This document shows positions 46,142 to 57,556 of a stretch of 64,000 bases of DNA, piece after piece. The position numbers were made by a program, and so were the translations under genes. Source of the DNA: Dermanyssus gallinae (lineage: Eukaryota > Arthropoda > Arachnida > Mesostigmata > Dermanyssidae); NCBI GenBank assembly GCA_003439945.1, contig QVRM01006771.1, positions 804,501 to 868,500 of the forward strand, read 5' to 3'. Every line of letters starts with the position of its first letter. Within the stretch, counting starts at the first letter, position 1. The notes below the pieces were generated by a model that made no database searches, was not told the DNA's origin, and was given only the letters and a program-made list of their open reading frames with translations.

Positions 46142-48110
46142 TCACACTGCCTTCTTCAACCTCGCGTGACGAGATACGGAATGCTATTAAGATCTTTAGC
46201 AAAAGTTCAGCTGCCGACCCGAAATTTATAGTCCCCTTTTGTTGCAGGACCTGTTGTCTGGTGCACAGGACAGCACGGCCAGACGACTAGTTGACATCAG
46301 TAGAAAATGGAGTTCGCCTTCATCTTATTTTTTGCCACTTATCTTCAAGGCAAAAAATGTTTGCACTCAAAAAGATGGCTCATTACGTCCGATCGCTTGT
46401 TTGTCAGCCGTTCGCCAATTGGCCGCCTAAAATCGGCTGTCACGATAATAGGGATGCTATTTTCAGCAACTCTTGGTCAACACCAGCTGAAATTCGCTAC
46501 CCCTGGCGGTACAAAGGTAACAGTCCACTGTGCTTGTGCATTTTTGCAATCGCACGATGATGGTCAAACTAGATACATGTCACAGCCCACAACGAAATTC
46601 AACCACTAGATTTAACTGACCTTTTTGGCTTACTTTCAGGCTGTCGAATAGTGAACAAGTTTAGCAGGAACCTGGAGCTGCTAGGTGTTCCCTTATTCGC
46701 ATCATTAGACGGCATTGCAAATTCATTAGCCTATCAATGAGGCAATCTATACTTTGCCACAGGCAGACGTACCAATTTAAAGCCCACTGCGGCCTATTCC
46801 TTCTTAAATCTTGCCTTTCAGCAGGTTAACACACCTGCTAAAAAAGTTTAACCTGCCCACATCGCCTGAGGTCCTACAGCTATTTAAAAGAACTTTTTGA
46901 AATGAACACTTTTGAAAACAAACTAAATGTTAGGCTGACCGCCGTGGCAAAGAATCGGGCAATGCTCCTAGTCTGTTTAGGCGGCCTAGGTGTGCCGTAT
47001 TGAGACTTTTGGACGAATAGAAGACGCGCATAAGCGCAAGACTGCGGCTTGGTCTTTACCTAGTCGTGTCCCACCAATGATTTTGTGGACGTGTTGACCT
47101 ATTATAGCCTGTCACGCGCCGTGAGTGCAGGCCGACAAGCACATCACTCCGCGTTAAATTACACTTTTAGTCGCGCATTGAGATCTGGCGGCCCTACGTG
47201 TGTACTGGAGCCTAAATTTAGTAGGCTCGTGTTTCACCACTGGTTTCCAATACCAGTGGTGATTGGAAAAAGACCTGACAATCTGACTCTGACCTGATTT
47301 GAGTGTGGCCGCATGCTTGTTTGAGACGCAACCTTGACCGACTCATAAGCATTTTCGATGGTCGGTGCAAGTACGGACCGAGCAGGTCATGTCCGTTGAA
47401 GTTCAGGACTATCGGAACTGCAGCACCCCTTGCATTCAAGCCTATTTAGCGCGTGGTGAAAGCCTTAAACATTCAACGGGAGACGCAAACGCATTCCAGT
47501 TTTTGCGTACCCAATGTATTATATTATAAAACATTTTCACAATTAATGCAACGTATCTTAAACCTGAGAGATTTATTGTGCATATGTCTTGCTACTCACC
47601 TAACAACCAAGTCGTTCGTACTCTGTTGACCTGTTCTGTCCAGCAGCTATGGTCGCGCGCTTGACAAGAAGTCGCCTGTAGCCGCAGGACAAGAAGTATC
47701 CTGTAGCTGTGCACAAGCGCACAATCGACCAAGGATTTGCTGTCACGCTTAGCTGAGACTAGCTAATCAACGGACGAATTGAACGCGAAACGTTCTGGCG
47801 TCTGCTTGGTCGTCGTATGTAGATAGCGGACCGATTCTTCTGTAAAGCGGAAAAGCTATTAGACTGATAGAACACGTTGCAGATTTTTAGATGTTAGCAA
47901 GTTTGCGGTTGTTTACAGCTCACTGCTGGCAGATACAGAGCGCTCTCCTGCTGTTGTATCTGCGATGACACTGCCATGATAGCCATAGACCAGCAAAACA
48001 GCAAAAACATAACTAGAAAAGCAATAGACCAACTAATGCAAACGAAGTAAAATAAAAGTGATTCCAGCAGATATCAGATCTGCTGTATTCATATTAAGTC
48101 CAGTGTGAGA
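46142..48110 (+). pseudogene. R4-like family B, array copy 1 (5'-truncated)
   Basis: Matches copies 2 and 3 from the block TCACACTGCCTTCTTCAACC onward. Contains in order: RT motif SLRPIACLSAVRQLAA (about 46382), the block before YLDD decayed, LEVLGVPLF-like thumb sequence (46670), NTFENKLNVRLTAVAKN (46905), an AGRQAHHSALNYTFSRALRS block equal to the region after the CCHC knuckle (47125), and GKRPDN.TLT-like sequence at the endonuclease core (47265). Frameshifts and stops are abundant. It lacks the SINE-A insertion and about 300 bases present in copies 2 and 3. The 24-bp minisatellite near 47660 has 2 units. Confidence 0.75.
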
Positions 48111-48295
48111 CTAGGATAGTCCGGCCTAAGAAGGTAATAATATCTAGATCGAAGTGGTCACATGCAGCAGTCTCTGACCGCTTTGTTAGTATATAGTTTA
48201 CCTTAAACCATACCTACAATTCCCTGCCTTAAAAATTGTCGATAAGTCTCAGCAGGAGGTTACGAAGAACCTCCGCTGTGACGTATCACTTAAAA

Positions 48296-48296
<1 letters not shown>

Positions 48297-48361
<65 letters not shown>
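48297..48361. repeat. (AT)n microsatellite in array copy 2
   Basis: About 65 bases of AT. The same site carries only about 29 bases in copy 3 (52376-52404), and in the fourth copy it is deleted with its flanks. Confidence 0.97.
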
Positions 48362-48363
<2 letters not shown>

Positions 48364-50342
48364 ACGTATGTTGTTATTCTGGTATACGTGAATGAGAGCT
48401 TATAGAGAGGATAAGGCAAAAGACGCCTTAAGAGAAATCAGGGCGTTAGCCAGCGGAATAGGGTAGAGAGAGCCGAATAGAAGATACAATCAACTAAACA
48501 TTTACCAGCGTGAATCCAGTATTTAGAAGTCACTGCCGGCGCCGACACCGTTGGCTTCCTTCAACTCCGGCAGCCACTGTTGCCGACGTGTGTTTTCAAA
48601 TTTCTGATGGATACAATGACAAAGCTAGCTGGCCTGCGGCAGTAGACACCTGATGTCAATCAGTTTGAAAACAAAAAAAGCAAAATGTAGTCTTGCAAAG
48701 GAATTCTGAAAGCATATTTTGGTGATCAAAGGGAAACGCGAGAGGGCAACCTCTTTTAGTAATGCTTTGCTACCTAATGGACAAGGTTTCACATAGTGGT
48801 ACACATTTATTCTAGTATGCACCAGTTGCCCGTCATGCTGTATTGTTAGAAATATAATCTTGACAAATATACTTTTAAGTGTCATTTATAATGATGATAC
48901 AGTTTGTCATATCGCATATTTCGTATCAATTACGGAGGGAACTTATGCCACACCCATTATCGTAGAAAAGATGCAACCTTGTTGCTTCCACAACAGTAAA
49001 GCTTCCTATTCTGCAGATCTTAGAGAGGCATATATGCCATGCAAAAGAGCGTCTCGCCCCAGCTGTTCCTTCCTAATCCGTGACCGTTACTAACCCCCAA
49101 GTAGAAGCCAATACATACGAGCTTCTAAACTCATCACAAAGAAAAACACCCGTAAAAGACGTCGCACAGAGATGTAGTAAACGCCTTAACAGACGTCGCT
49201 CGCATGCCAGGGGGGCATCGCTCATGAATTAGCAGCAACCTTACGAGACGATTGCGGAGGCCCTGAAACCTTTCTTTGCCCTCCTTCCACTTGCAGAAAA
49301 GTTCAAAGCTTTTACATTATAATGCCAGATAACGATAACTCAAACGGAAGTGAGGTCGTTTATGCTTATCTAGTTTTGGATGACCACAACTGGGCTAAAT
49401 GTCCTGCCTATAACGGTGTCTTCACAAAGAGGGAACTTGCAATACACGTATCAGTCAAGACAACGACCTCTTTGTTCCTGGTACCCTGTTTTCTTTTGCT
49501 CCGGTCGTGCTGGGACCTCATCAGGCCAAAAAGGACACCCAATCCCTGGCTGTCCTAGTCAGGAAGAGCTTTTGCAAATTTTTAACTGAAAAGCTCAGGA
49601 ATCTGACGCACGCGAATTAAGACAAAGCGACATTCCACCTCGACGACAACCTTCCCAGACGAAGCTGTTAGAAGACGATATTATGGGTGCTACTAGATTG
49701 CAGAGCTCCGAAGATACGCTAGCAGTAATCAACGAAAATATGGAATCTCTACGCTCCAAACATCTGCGTGCTCCTCTGGATATTTGTACGCCCACGCTCC
49801 CGGAGGTCACACTGCCTTCTTCAACCTCACGTGACGAGATACGGAATGCTATTAAGATCGTTAGCAATGGTTTAACTGCCGGCCCGAAATGTATATGATC
49901 CCTTTGTTGCAGGACCTGTTGTCTGGTGCACAGGGCAGCACAGCCAGACGACTAGTTGATGTTATTGCCAAAGTAGAAAATGGAGCTCGCCTTCATCTAA
50001 TTGTTTGCCACTTATTTTCAAGGCAACGATGTTTGCACTAAAAAATATGGCTCGTTACGTCCGATCGCCTGTTTGTTAGCCGTTCGCCAATTGGCGGTTA
50101 AAATCGGCTGTTACGATATAAGGATGCAATTTTCAGCAACTCTTGGTCAACACCAGCTGGGATTCGCTACGCCTGGAAGTACAAAGGTTCACTGTGTCTG
50201 TGCATTTTTGCAATCGCGCAAGGCGCTGACGGTGATGGTCAAACTAGACTTCCGAACGCTTCTAATAGCGTGCAGAAGGACCATTTGCGTCGAGCCGTCA
50301 AGTCGTGGGCATCTCTATCGTATTGTTTTATTAGACCTCCTC

Positions 50343-50530
50343 CTTCTGGGAGGTTTCGGGAATGCCTGATGCACATGCGCCACTAACAGCCTGCGTGACT
50401 AGTGTGAGATTCGCATGCCCACTAAACCCGGATTCCTCCCCACCTCTATAGGCTTGGTATTGCTTTGGCATTACTTCGAAGCCGTGGGAGAGGCGTCTCT
50501 GCCGTTCTCCTTTAATCAGCTCTATCCCTG
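50343..50530 (+). repeat. SINE-A insertion in array copy 2
   Basis: About 190 bases with all SINE-A blocks (ACATGCGCCACTAACAGCC, GTGACTAGTGTGAGATTCGC, CCCGGATTCCTCCCCACC, GGAGAGGCGTCTCTGCC). It interrupts the reverse transcriptase between motif A and the thumb, at the same place as in copy 3. Confidence 0.8.
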
Positions 50531-52374
50531 ACCCTGCACCCAATCAAATGTAAAGTATATGTCACAGCCCACAACGAAATTAAGCCACTAAATTTAACTG
50601 ACCCTTTTGGCTTACTTGCAGGCTGTCGCATAGTGAACAAGTTGAGCGTGAACCTGGATGTGCTAGGCGTTCCCTTATTCGCATAATATTAGACGGCATT
50701 GCAAATGCATTAGCTTATCAAAGAGGCAATCTAGACTTCGCCACAGGCAGACCACCCTGTGGCGAAGTACCCATTTGAAGCCCTATGCGGCTTATTCCTT
50801 CTTAAACCTTGCTTTTAAGTCACGAGGTTAACTGCTAAAAAGTTTTACCTGCCCACATCGCCTGAGGTCCTACAGCTATTCAAAAAACCTTTTTAGAATG
50901 AACACTTTAGAAAACATACTAAACGTTAGGCTGACCGCCGTGGCAAAGGATTAGGTAATGCTCCCAGTCTGGTTAGGCGGCTTAGGTGTGCCGAACGCGC
51001 TCATGATGGCAAGACTCGCATTCGTGGAACTTAGGCTATATGTATTACTTTGTCCGCGTACTGAGACTCTTTTGAACGCATAGAGGACGCGCATAAGCGC
51101 AAGACTGCGGCTTGATCTTAACCTAGTCGTGCCCCACCAATTATTTTGTGGATTATCTTGTGGACCTACTAGCCTGTCCCGCGCCTTGAGTGCAGGCCGA
51201 CGAGCACACCACCCCGCCTTAAATTACACTTTTAGTCGCGCACTGAGATCTGGTGGCCTTCCGTATGTACTGGAGCCTATAGTTTATCCCGTGGTGATGG
51301 AAAAAAACCTGACGGTCTGACTCGGACCCGATATAAGTGTGGCCGCATGCTTGTTTGAGACGCAATCTTAACCGACTTATAAGAATTTTCGATGGCCAGT
51401 GCAAGTACGGTCCGAGCAGGTCATGTCCGTTGAAGTTCGAGACTATCGGAACTGCAGTACCCCTTACACTCAAGCTAATTTAGCAAGCTAAAAAGCCTTA
51501 AACATTCAACGGGAGACGCAAAATCATTCCAGTTTTTGCGTACCCAGTGTATTATATTACACAAACTGTTCACAATTAATGCAACGTATCTTAAACCTGA
51601 AATATTAATGCGCATATGTCTTGCTACTCACCTAACAACCAAGTCGTTCGTACTCTGTTCGTACTTGAACTGTTCTGTCCAGCAGCTATCGTCGCGCGCT
51701 TGACAAGAAGTCACCTGTATCCGCAGGACAAGAAGTATCCTGTAGCCGCAGGACAAGAAGTCGCCTGTAGCTGTGCACAAGCGCACAATCGACTAAGGAT
51801 TTGCTGTCACGCTTAGCTGAGACTAGCTAATCAACGGACGAATTAAACGCGAAACGTTCTGGCGTCTGCTTCGTCGTCGTATGTAGATAGCGGACCGATT
51901 TTTCTATAAAGCGGAAAAGCTATTAGACTGATAGAACACGTTGCAGATTTTTAGATGTTAGCAAGTTTGCGGTTGTTTACAGCTCACTGCTGGCAGATAC
52001 AGAGTGCTCTCCTACTGTTGTATCTGCGATGACACTGCCATGATAGCCATAGACCAGCAAAACAGCAAAAACAGAACTAGAAAAGCAATAGACCAGCTAA
52101 TGCAAACGAAGTAAAATAAAAGTGATTCCAGCAGATATCAGATCTGCTGTATTCATATTGGAAAATGCACATTTAAGTCCAGCGTGAGACTAGGATAGTC
52201 CGGCCTAAGAAGGTAATAATATCTAGATCGAAGTGGTCACATGCAGCAGTCTCTGACCACTTTGTTAGCATATAGTTTACCTTAAACCATACCTACATTT
52301 CCCTGCCTTAAAAATCGTCGATAAGTCTCAGCAGGAGGCTACGAAGAACCTCCGATGTGACGTATCACTTAACA

Positions 52375-52408
<34 letters not shown>

Positions 52409-53352
52409 CGTATGTTGTTATTCTGGTATACGTTAATGAGAGCTTATAGGGAGGATAAGGCAAAAGATGCCTTAGGAGAAATCAGGGCGTTAGCCAGCGG
52501 AATAGGGTAGAGAGAGAGAGAGCCGAATAGAAGATACAATTAACTAAACATTTACCAGTGTGAATCCAGTATTTAGAAGTCACTGCCGGCACCGACACCG
52601 TTGGCTTCCTTCAACTCCGGCAGCCACTGTCGCCGACGTGTGTCTTCAAATTTCTGATGGATACAATGACAAAGCTAGCTGGCCTGCGGCAGTAGACACC
52701 TGATGTCAATCAGTTTGAAAACAAAAAAAGCAAAATGTAGTCTTGCAAAGGAATTCTGAAAGCAGATTTTGGTGATCAAAGGGAAACGCGCAAGGGCAAC
52801 CTCTTTTAGTAATGCTTTGCTACCTAATGGACAAGGTTTCACATAGTGGTACACATTTATTCTAGTATGCACCAGTTGCTCGTCATGCTGTATTGTTAGA
52901 AATATAATCTTGACAAATATACTTTTAAGTGCCATAAATGATGATGATACTGTTTGTCATATCGCCTATTCAGTGTCCAATCAGGTAGGCTTTAATTTAA
53001 ATATAAATGCATTTGCTATGCAAGGTACTTTGAAAAACATTGAACATTTCGATGATTGCTAACTTAATGGCAGGAGTTCTTCAGCAAGTTAAAGCAGCGC
53101 ACCCGACTCCATTAATTACGGAGGGAACTTATGCCACACCCATTGTCGTAGAAAAAATGCAACCTTGTTGCTTCCACAACAGTAAAGATTCCTATTCTGC
53201 AGTTCTTAGAGAGGCATATGTATATGCCATGAAAAAAGCGTCTCGCCCCAGCTGTTCCTTCCTGATCCGTGACCGTTACTAACCCCCAAATAGAAGCCAA
53301 CACATACGAGCTTCTAAACTCATCACAAAGAAAACACCCGTAAAAGACGTCG

Positions 53353-53421
53353 CACAGAGATGTAGCATGCGCCTTCACAGAGATGTAGCAGGCGCCTTCA
53401 CAGAGATGTAGCAGGCGCCTT
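53353..53421 (+). repeat. 23-bp minisatellite, 3 units
   Basis: CACAGAGATGTAGCA(T/G)GCGCCTT occurs three times in tandem here, but only once at the matching place in copies 2 and 4. Confidence 0.9.
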
Positions 53422-54542
53422 AACAGACGTCGCTCGCATGCCAGGGGGGCATCACTCATGAATTGGCAGCAACCTTACGAGACGATTGCGGAGGCCCTGA
53501 AACCTTTCTTTGCCCTCCTTCCACTTGCAGAAAAGTTCAAAGCTTTTACATTATAATGCCAGATAACGATAACTCAAACGAAATCGAGGTCGCACATGCT
53601 TATCTAGTTTTGGATGACCACAACAGGGCTACATGTCCTGCGTATAACGGTGTCTTCACAAAGAGGAATCCTGCAAAACATATTAGCCACGACAACGACC
53701 TCTTTGTTTCTGGTACTCTGTTTTCTTTTGCTCCGGTCGTGCTGCGATCTCATCAGGTTAGAAAGGACACCCAATCCCTGGCTGTCCTAGTCAGAAAGAG
53801 CTTATGCAAGTTTTCAACTGGAAAGCTCAGGGATCTGACGCACGAGAATTAAGACAAAGTGACATTCCACCTAGACGACGACCTTCCCAGACGAAGCTGT
53901 CGGACGACGATATTTCGGGTGCTACTAGATTGCTGAGCTCCGAAGATGTGCTAGCAATAATCAACAAAAATATGGAATCTCTACGCTCCAAACATCTGCG
54001 TGCTCCTCTGGATCTTTGTACGCCCACGCCCCCGGAGGTCACACTGCCTTCTTCAACCTCGCGTGGTGAAATACAGAGATCTTTACCAAACGTTCAGCTG
54101 CCGGCCCGAAATATATAGAGTCCCTTTGTAGCAGAACCTGTTGAATTGTGCATAGGGCAGCACAGCCAGACAGCTAGTTGATGTTATTGCCAAAGTAGAA
54201 AATGGAGCTTGTCTTCATCTAATTTTTTGAAACTTATTTTCAAGGCAAGGATGCTTGCACTAAAAAACGATGGCTCATTACGTCCGATCGCTTGTTTGTC
54301 AGCCTTGTCGCCAATTGGCGGCTAAAATCGGCTGTTGCGATATAGGGATGCTATTTTCAGCAACTCTTGGTCAACACCAGCTGGGATTCGCTACGCCTGG
54401 CAGTACAAAGGTAACAGTCCACTGTGCCAGTGCATTTTTGCAATCGCGCAAGGCGCTGACGGTGAGGATCAAACTAGACTTCCGAACGCTTCTAATAGCG
54501 TGTAGACGGACCATTTGCGTCAAGCCGTCAAGTCGTGGGCAT

Positions 54543-54655
54543 CTATCGTATTGTTTTATTAGACCCCCTCGCATTGTTTTATTAGACGCCCTCGTATTGT
54601 TTATTTAGACACCTAGTATTGTTTTATGCTAGACCACCTCGTATTGTTGTATTAG
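54543..54655 (+). repeat. About 27-bp minisatellite, 5 imperfect units
   Basis: Units of the form TCGTATTGTTTTATTAGACC with a short variable tail. Copy 2 has one unit at the same site. It lies immediately before the SINE-A insertion. Confidence 0.8.
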
Positions 54656-54684
54656 ACAAAGCTGGCCTGACCCTTTTTTTTCTG

Positions 54685-54862
54685 GGAGGTTTCGGGAATG
54701 CATGATGCACATGCGCCACTTGCAGCCTGCCTGACTAGTCTAAGATTCGCAAGCCCACTAAACCCGGATTCCTCCCCACCTCCATAGGCTCGGTATTACT
54801 TTGGCATTACTTCGAATGCCGTGGGAGAGGCGTCTCTGCCGTTCTCCGTTAATGAGCTCTAT
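54685..54862 (+). repeat. SINE-A insertion in array copy 3
   Basis: Same blocks and same insertion point as in copy 2, with a few substitutions. Its absence from copy 1 indicates insertion before the copy 2/3 duplication. Confidence 0.8.
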
Positions 54863-56004
54863 CCCTGACCCTACACCCGATCAAATGTGGTGTCACATCC
54901 CACAACGAAATTAAGCCACTAAATTTAACTGACCTTTTTGGCTTACCTTCAGGCTGTCGCATAGTGAACATGTTGTGAACCTGGAGGTGCTAGGTGTTCC
55001 CTTATTCGCATAATATTAGACGGCATTGCAAATGCATTAGTCTACCAACGAAGCAATCTAGACTTCGCCACAGGCAGACTGTGGTGAAGTACCCATTTGA
55101 AGCCCTATGCGGCCTATTCCTTCTTAAATCTTGCTTTTTAGCCACGAGGTTAACACATCTGCTTAAAGAGTTTTAACTTGCCCACATCGCATGAGATCCT
55201 ACAGCTATTTAAAATAACTTTTTAGAATGAACACTTTAGAAAACAAATTAAATGTTAGGTTGGCCGCTGTGGCAAAGGATCAGGTAATGCTCCCAGTCTG
55301 TTTAGGCGGCCTAGGTGTGCCGGACGCGCTCATGATGGCAAGACCCGCAATCGTGGAACTTAGGCTATATGTGTTACTTTGTCTGCGTATTGAAACTCTT
55401 TTGAACGAAGAGAGGACGCGCATAAGCGCAAGACTGCGGCTTGGTCTTAACCTAGTCGTGCCCCACCAATGATTTTATGAAAGTGTTGACCCATTATAGC
55501 CTGTCACGCGCCTCGAGTGCAGGCCGACGAGCACATCACTCCGCCTTAAGTTACACTTTTAGTCGCGCATCGAGATCTGGTGGCCTTCCATGTGTACTGG
55601 AGCCTAAAGTTTATCCCGCGGTGATGGAAAAAGACCTGACGGTCTGACTCTGACCCGATTTGAGTGTAACCGCATGCTTGTTTGAGACGCAATCTTCAAC
55701 CGACTCATAAGCATTTTCGATGGTCGGTGCAAGTACGGACCGAGCAGGTCATGTCCGTTAAAGTTCGAGACTATCGAAATTGCAGCACCCCTTACACTCA
55801 AGCTTAAGCCTTAAACATTCAACGGGAGACGCGAAAGCATTCCAGTTTTTGCGTACCCAATGTATTATATTACACAAACTGTTCACAATTAATGCAACGT
55901 ATCTTAAACCTGAGAGATTTAATGTGCATATGTCTTGCTACTCACCTAACAACCAAATCGTTCGTACTCTTGACCTCTTCTGTCCAGCAGCTATCGTCGC
56001 GCGC

Positions 56005-56100
56005 TTGACAAGAAGTCACCTGTAGCCGCAGGACAAGAAGTCACCTGTAGCCGCAGGACAAGAAGTCACCTGTAGCCGCAGGACAAGACGTCGCCTGTAG
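56005..56100 (+). repeat. 24-bp minisatellite, 4 units (2 and 3 in sister copies)
   Basis: Unit GACAAGAAGTCACCTGTAGC plus CGCAG. The copy number rises 2, 3, 4 across array copies 1, 2, 3. Confidence 0.9.
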
Positions 56101-56350
56101 CTGTGCACAAGCTCACAATCGACCAAGGATTTGCTGTCACGCTTAGCTGAGACTAGCTAATCACCGGACGAATTAAACAAAACGTTCTGGTGTCTGCTTC
56201 GTCGTCGTATGTAGATAGCGGATCGATTGGAAAAGCTATAAGACTGATAGAACACGTTGCAGACTTTTAGATGTTAGCAAGTTTGCGGTTGTTTACAGCT
56301 CACTGCTGGCAGATACAGAGCGCTCTCCTACTATTGTATCTGCGATGACA

Positions 56351-57556
56351 CTGCCATGAATGACGTATGTTGTTATTCTTGTATACGTTAATGAGAGCTT
56401 ATAGGATGGATAAGGCAAAAGACGCCTTAGAAGAAATCAGGGCGTTAGCCAGCAGAATAGGGTAGAGAGAGAGAGAGAGAGAGAGCCGAAAAGAAGATAC
56501 AATCAACTAAACATTTACCAGTGTGAATCCATTATTTAGAAGTCGCTGTAGGCTCCGACACCGTTGGCTTCCTTTAACTTCGGCAGCCACTGTCGCCGAC
56601 GTGTGTTTTGGAATTTCTGATTGATACAATGACAAAAATGGATACAATGACAAAACTAGCTGGCCTGCGGCAGTAGACACCTGATGTCAATCAGTTTGAA
56701 AACAAAAAAGCAAACTGTTGTCTTGCAAAGGAATTCTGAAAGCATATTTTGGTGATCAAAGGGAAACGCGAGTGGGCAACCTCTTTTAGTAATGCTAATT
56801 TGCTACCTATTGGACAAGGTTTCACATGAGTGGTACACATTTTTTCTAGTAAGCACCAGTTGCCCGTCATGCTGTATTGTTAGAAATATAATCTTGACGA
56901 ATATACTGACTCTTAAGTGCCATAAATCATGATGATACGGTTTGTCATATCGCCTATTCCGTGCCCAATCAGGTAGGCTTTTAAAGAAAATTGAACACTT
57001 CGATGATTGCTAACTTAATGGCAGGAGTTCTTCAACAAGTTAAGGCAGCGCACCTGACTCCATCAATTACGGAGGGAACTTATGCCACACCCATTATTGT
57101 AGAAAAGATGCAACCTTGTTGCTTCCACAACAGTAAAGCTTCCTATTCTGCAGTTCTTAGAGAGGCATATATGCCATGCAAAAGAGCGTCTCGCCTCAGC
57201 TGCTCCTTCCTAATCCGTGACCGTTACTAACCCCCAAGTAGAAGCCAATACATACGAGCTTCTAAATTCATCACAAGGAAAAACACCCGTAAAAGACGTC
57301 GCACAGAGGTGTAGTAAACGCCTTAACAGACGTCGCTCGCATGCCAGGGGGGCATCACTCATGAATTGGCAGCAACCTTACGAGACGCTTGCGGGGGCCC
57401 TAAAACCTTTCTTTGCCCTCCTTCCACTTGCAGAAAAGTTCAAAGCTTTTACATTATAACGCCAGATAACGATAACTCAAACGGAAGTGAGGTCGCACAT
57501 GCTTATATAGTTTTGAATGATCACAACAGAGCTACATGTCCTGCGTATAACGGTGT
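56351..57556 (+). pseudogene. R4-like family B, array copy 4 (5' part only)
   Basis: Matches the 5' region of copies 2 and 3 (blocks at 56522, 56657, 57063, 57453) but lacks about 380 bases including the (AT)n tract, because the GACACTGCCATGA block is joined directly to TGACGTATGTTGTT. It ends abruptly after GCGTATAACGGTGTC at an inverted junction with the next element. Confidence 0.8.

Larger units (their letters stand above)
48111..52190 (+). pseudogene. R4-like family B, array copy 2 (about 4.1 kb)
   Basis: Complete repeat unit; borders are arbitrary because the array is head to tail. It holds a 5' region with (AT)n and a conserved block at 48929-49080, an N-terminal coding remnant (FAPVV-type sequence near 49490, LVRKSFCKFLTEK frame), the SLRPIACLLAVRQLAVKIG block at 50054, VMVKLDFRT at motif A, a SINE-A insertion at 50343-50530, the thumb (LDVLGVPLFA near 50640), LPVWLGGLGVPNALMM (50958) and the endonuclease core (51190-51430). 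All in shifted frames, so dead. The 24-bp minisatellite near 51700 has 3 units. Confidence 0.75.
52191..56350 (+). pseudogene. R4-like family B, array copy 3 (about 4.1 kb)
   Basis: Complete repeat unit with the same order as copy 2. Best-preserved coding blocks are an 80-codon 5' frame at 53040-53282, LFSFAPVVLRSHQVRKDTQS and LSDDDISGATRLLSSEDVLA (53725-53960), SLRPIACL-type sequence (54278), and the thumb-end frame 55227-55472 with LPVCLGGLGVPDALMMARP. The endonuclease part reads SAGRRAHHSALSYTFSRASR, then a KRPDGLTLTRF frame (about 55630), which keeps the PD. Minisatellites are expanded: 3 units at 53353-53421, 5 units near 54543-54655 and 4 units at 56005-56100. Confidence 0.78.
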
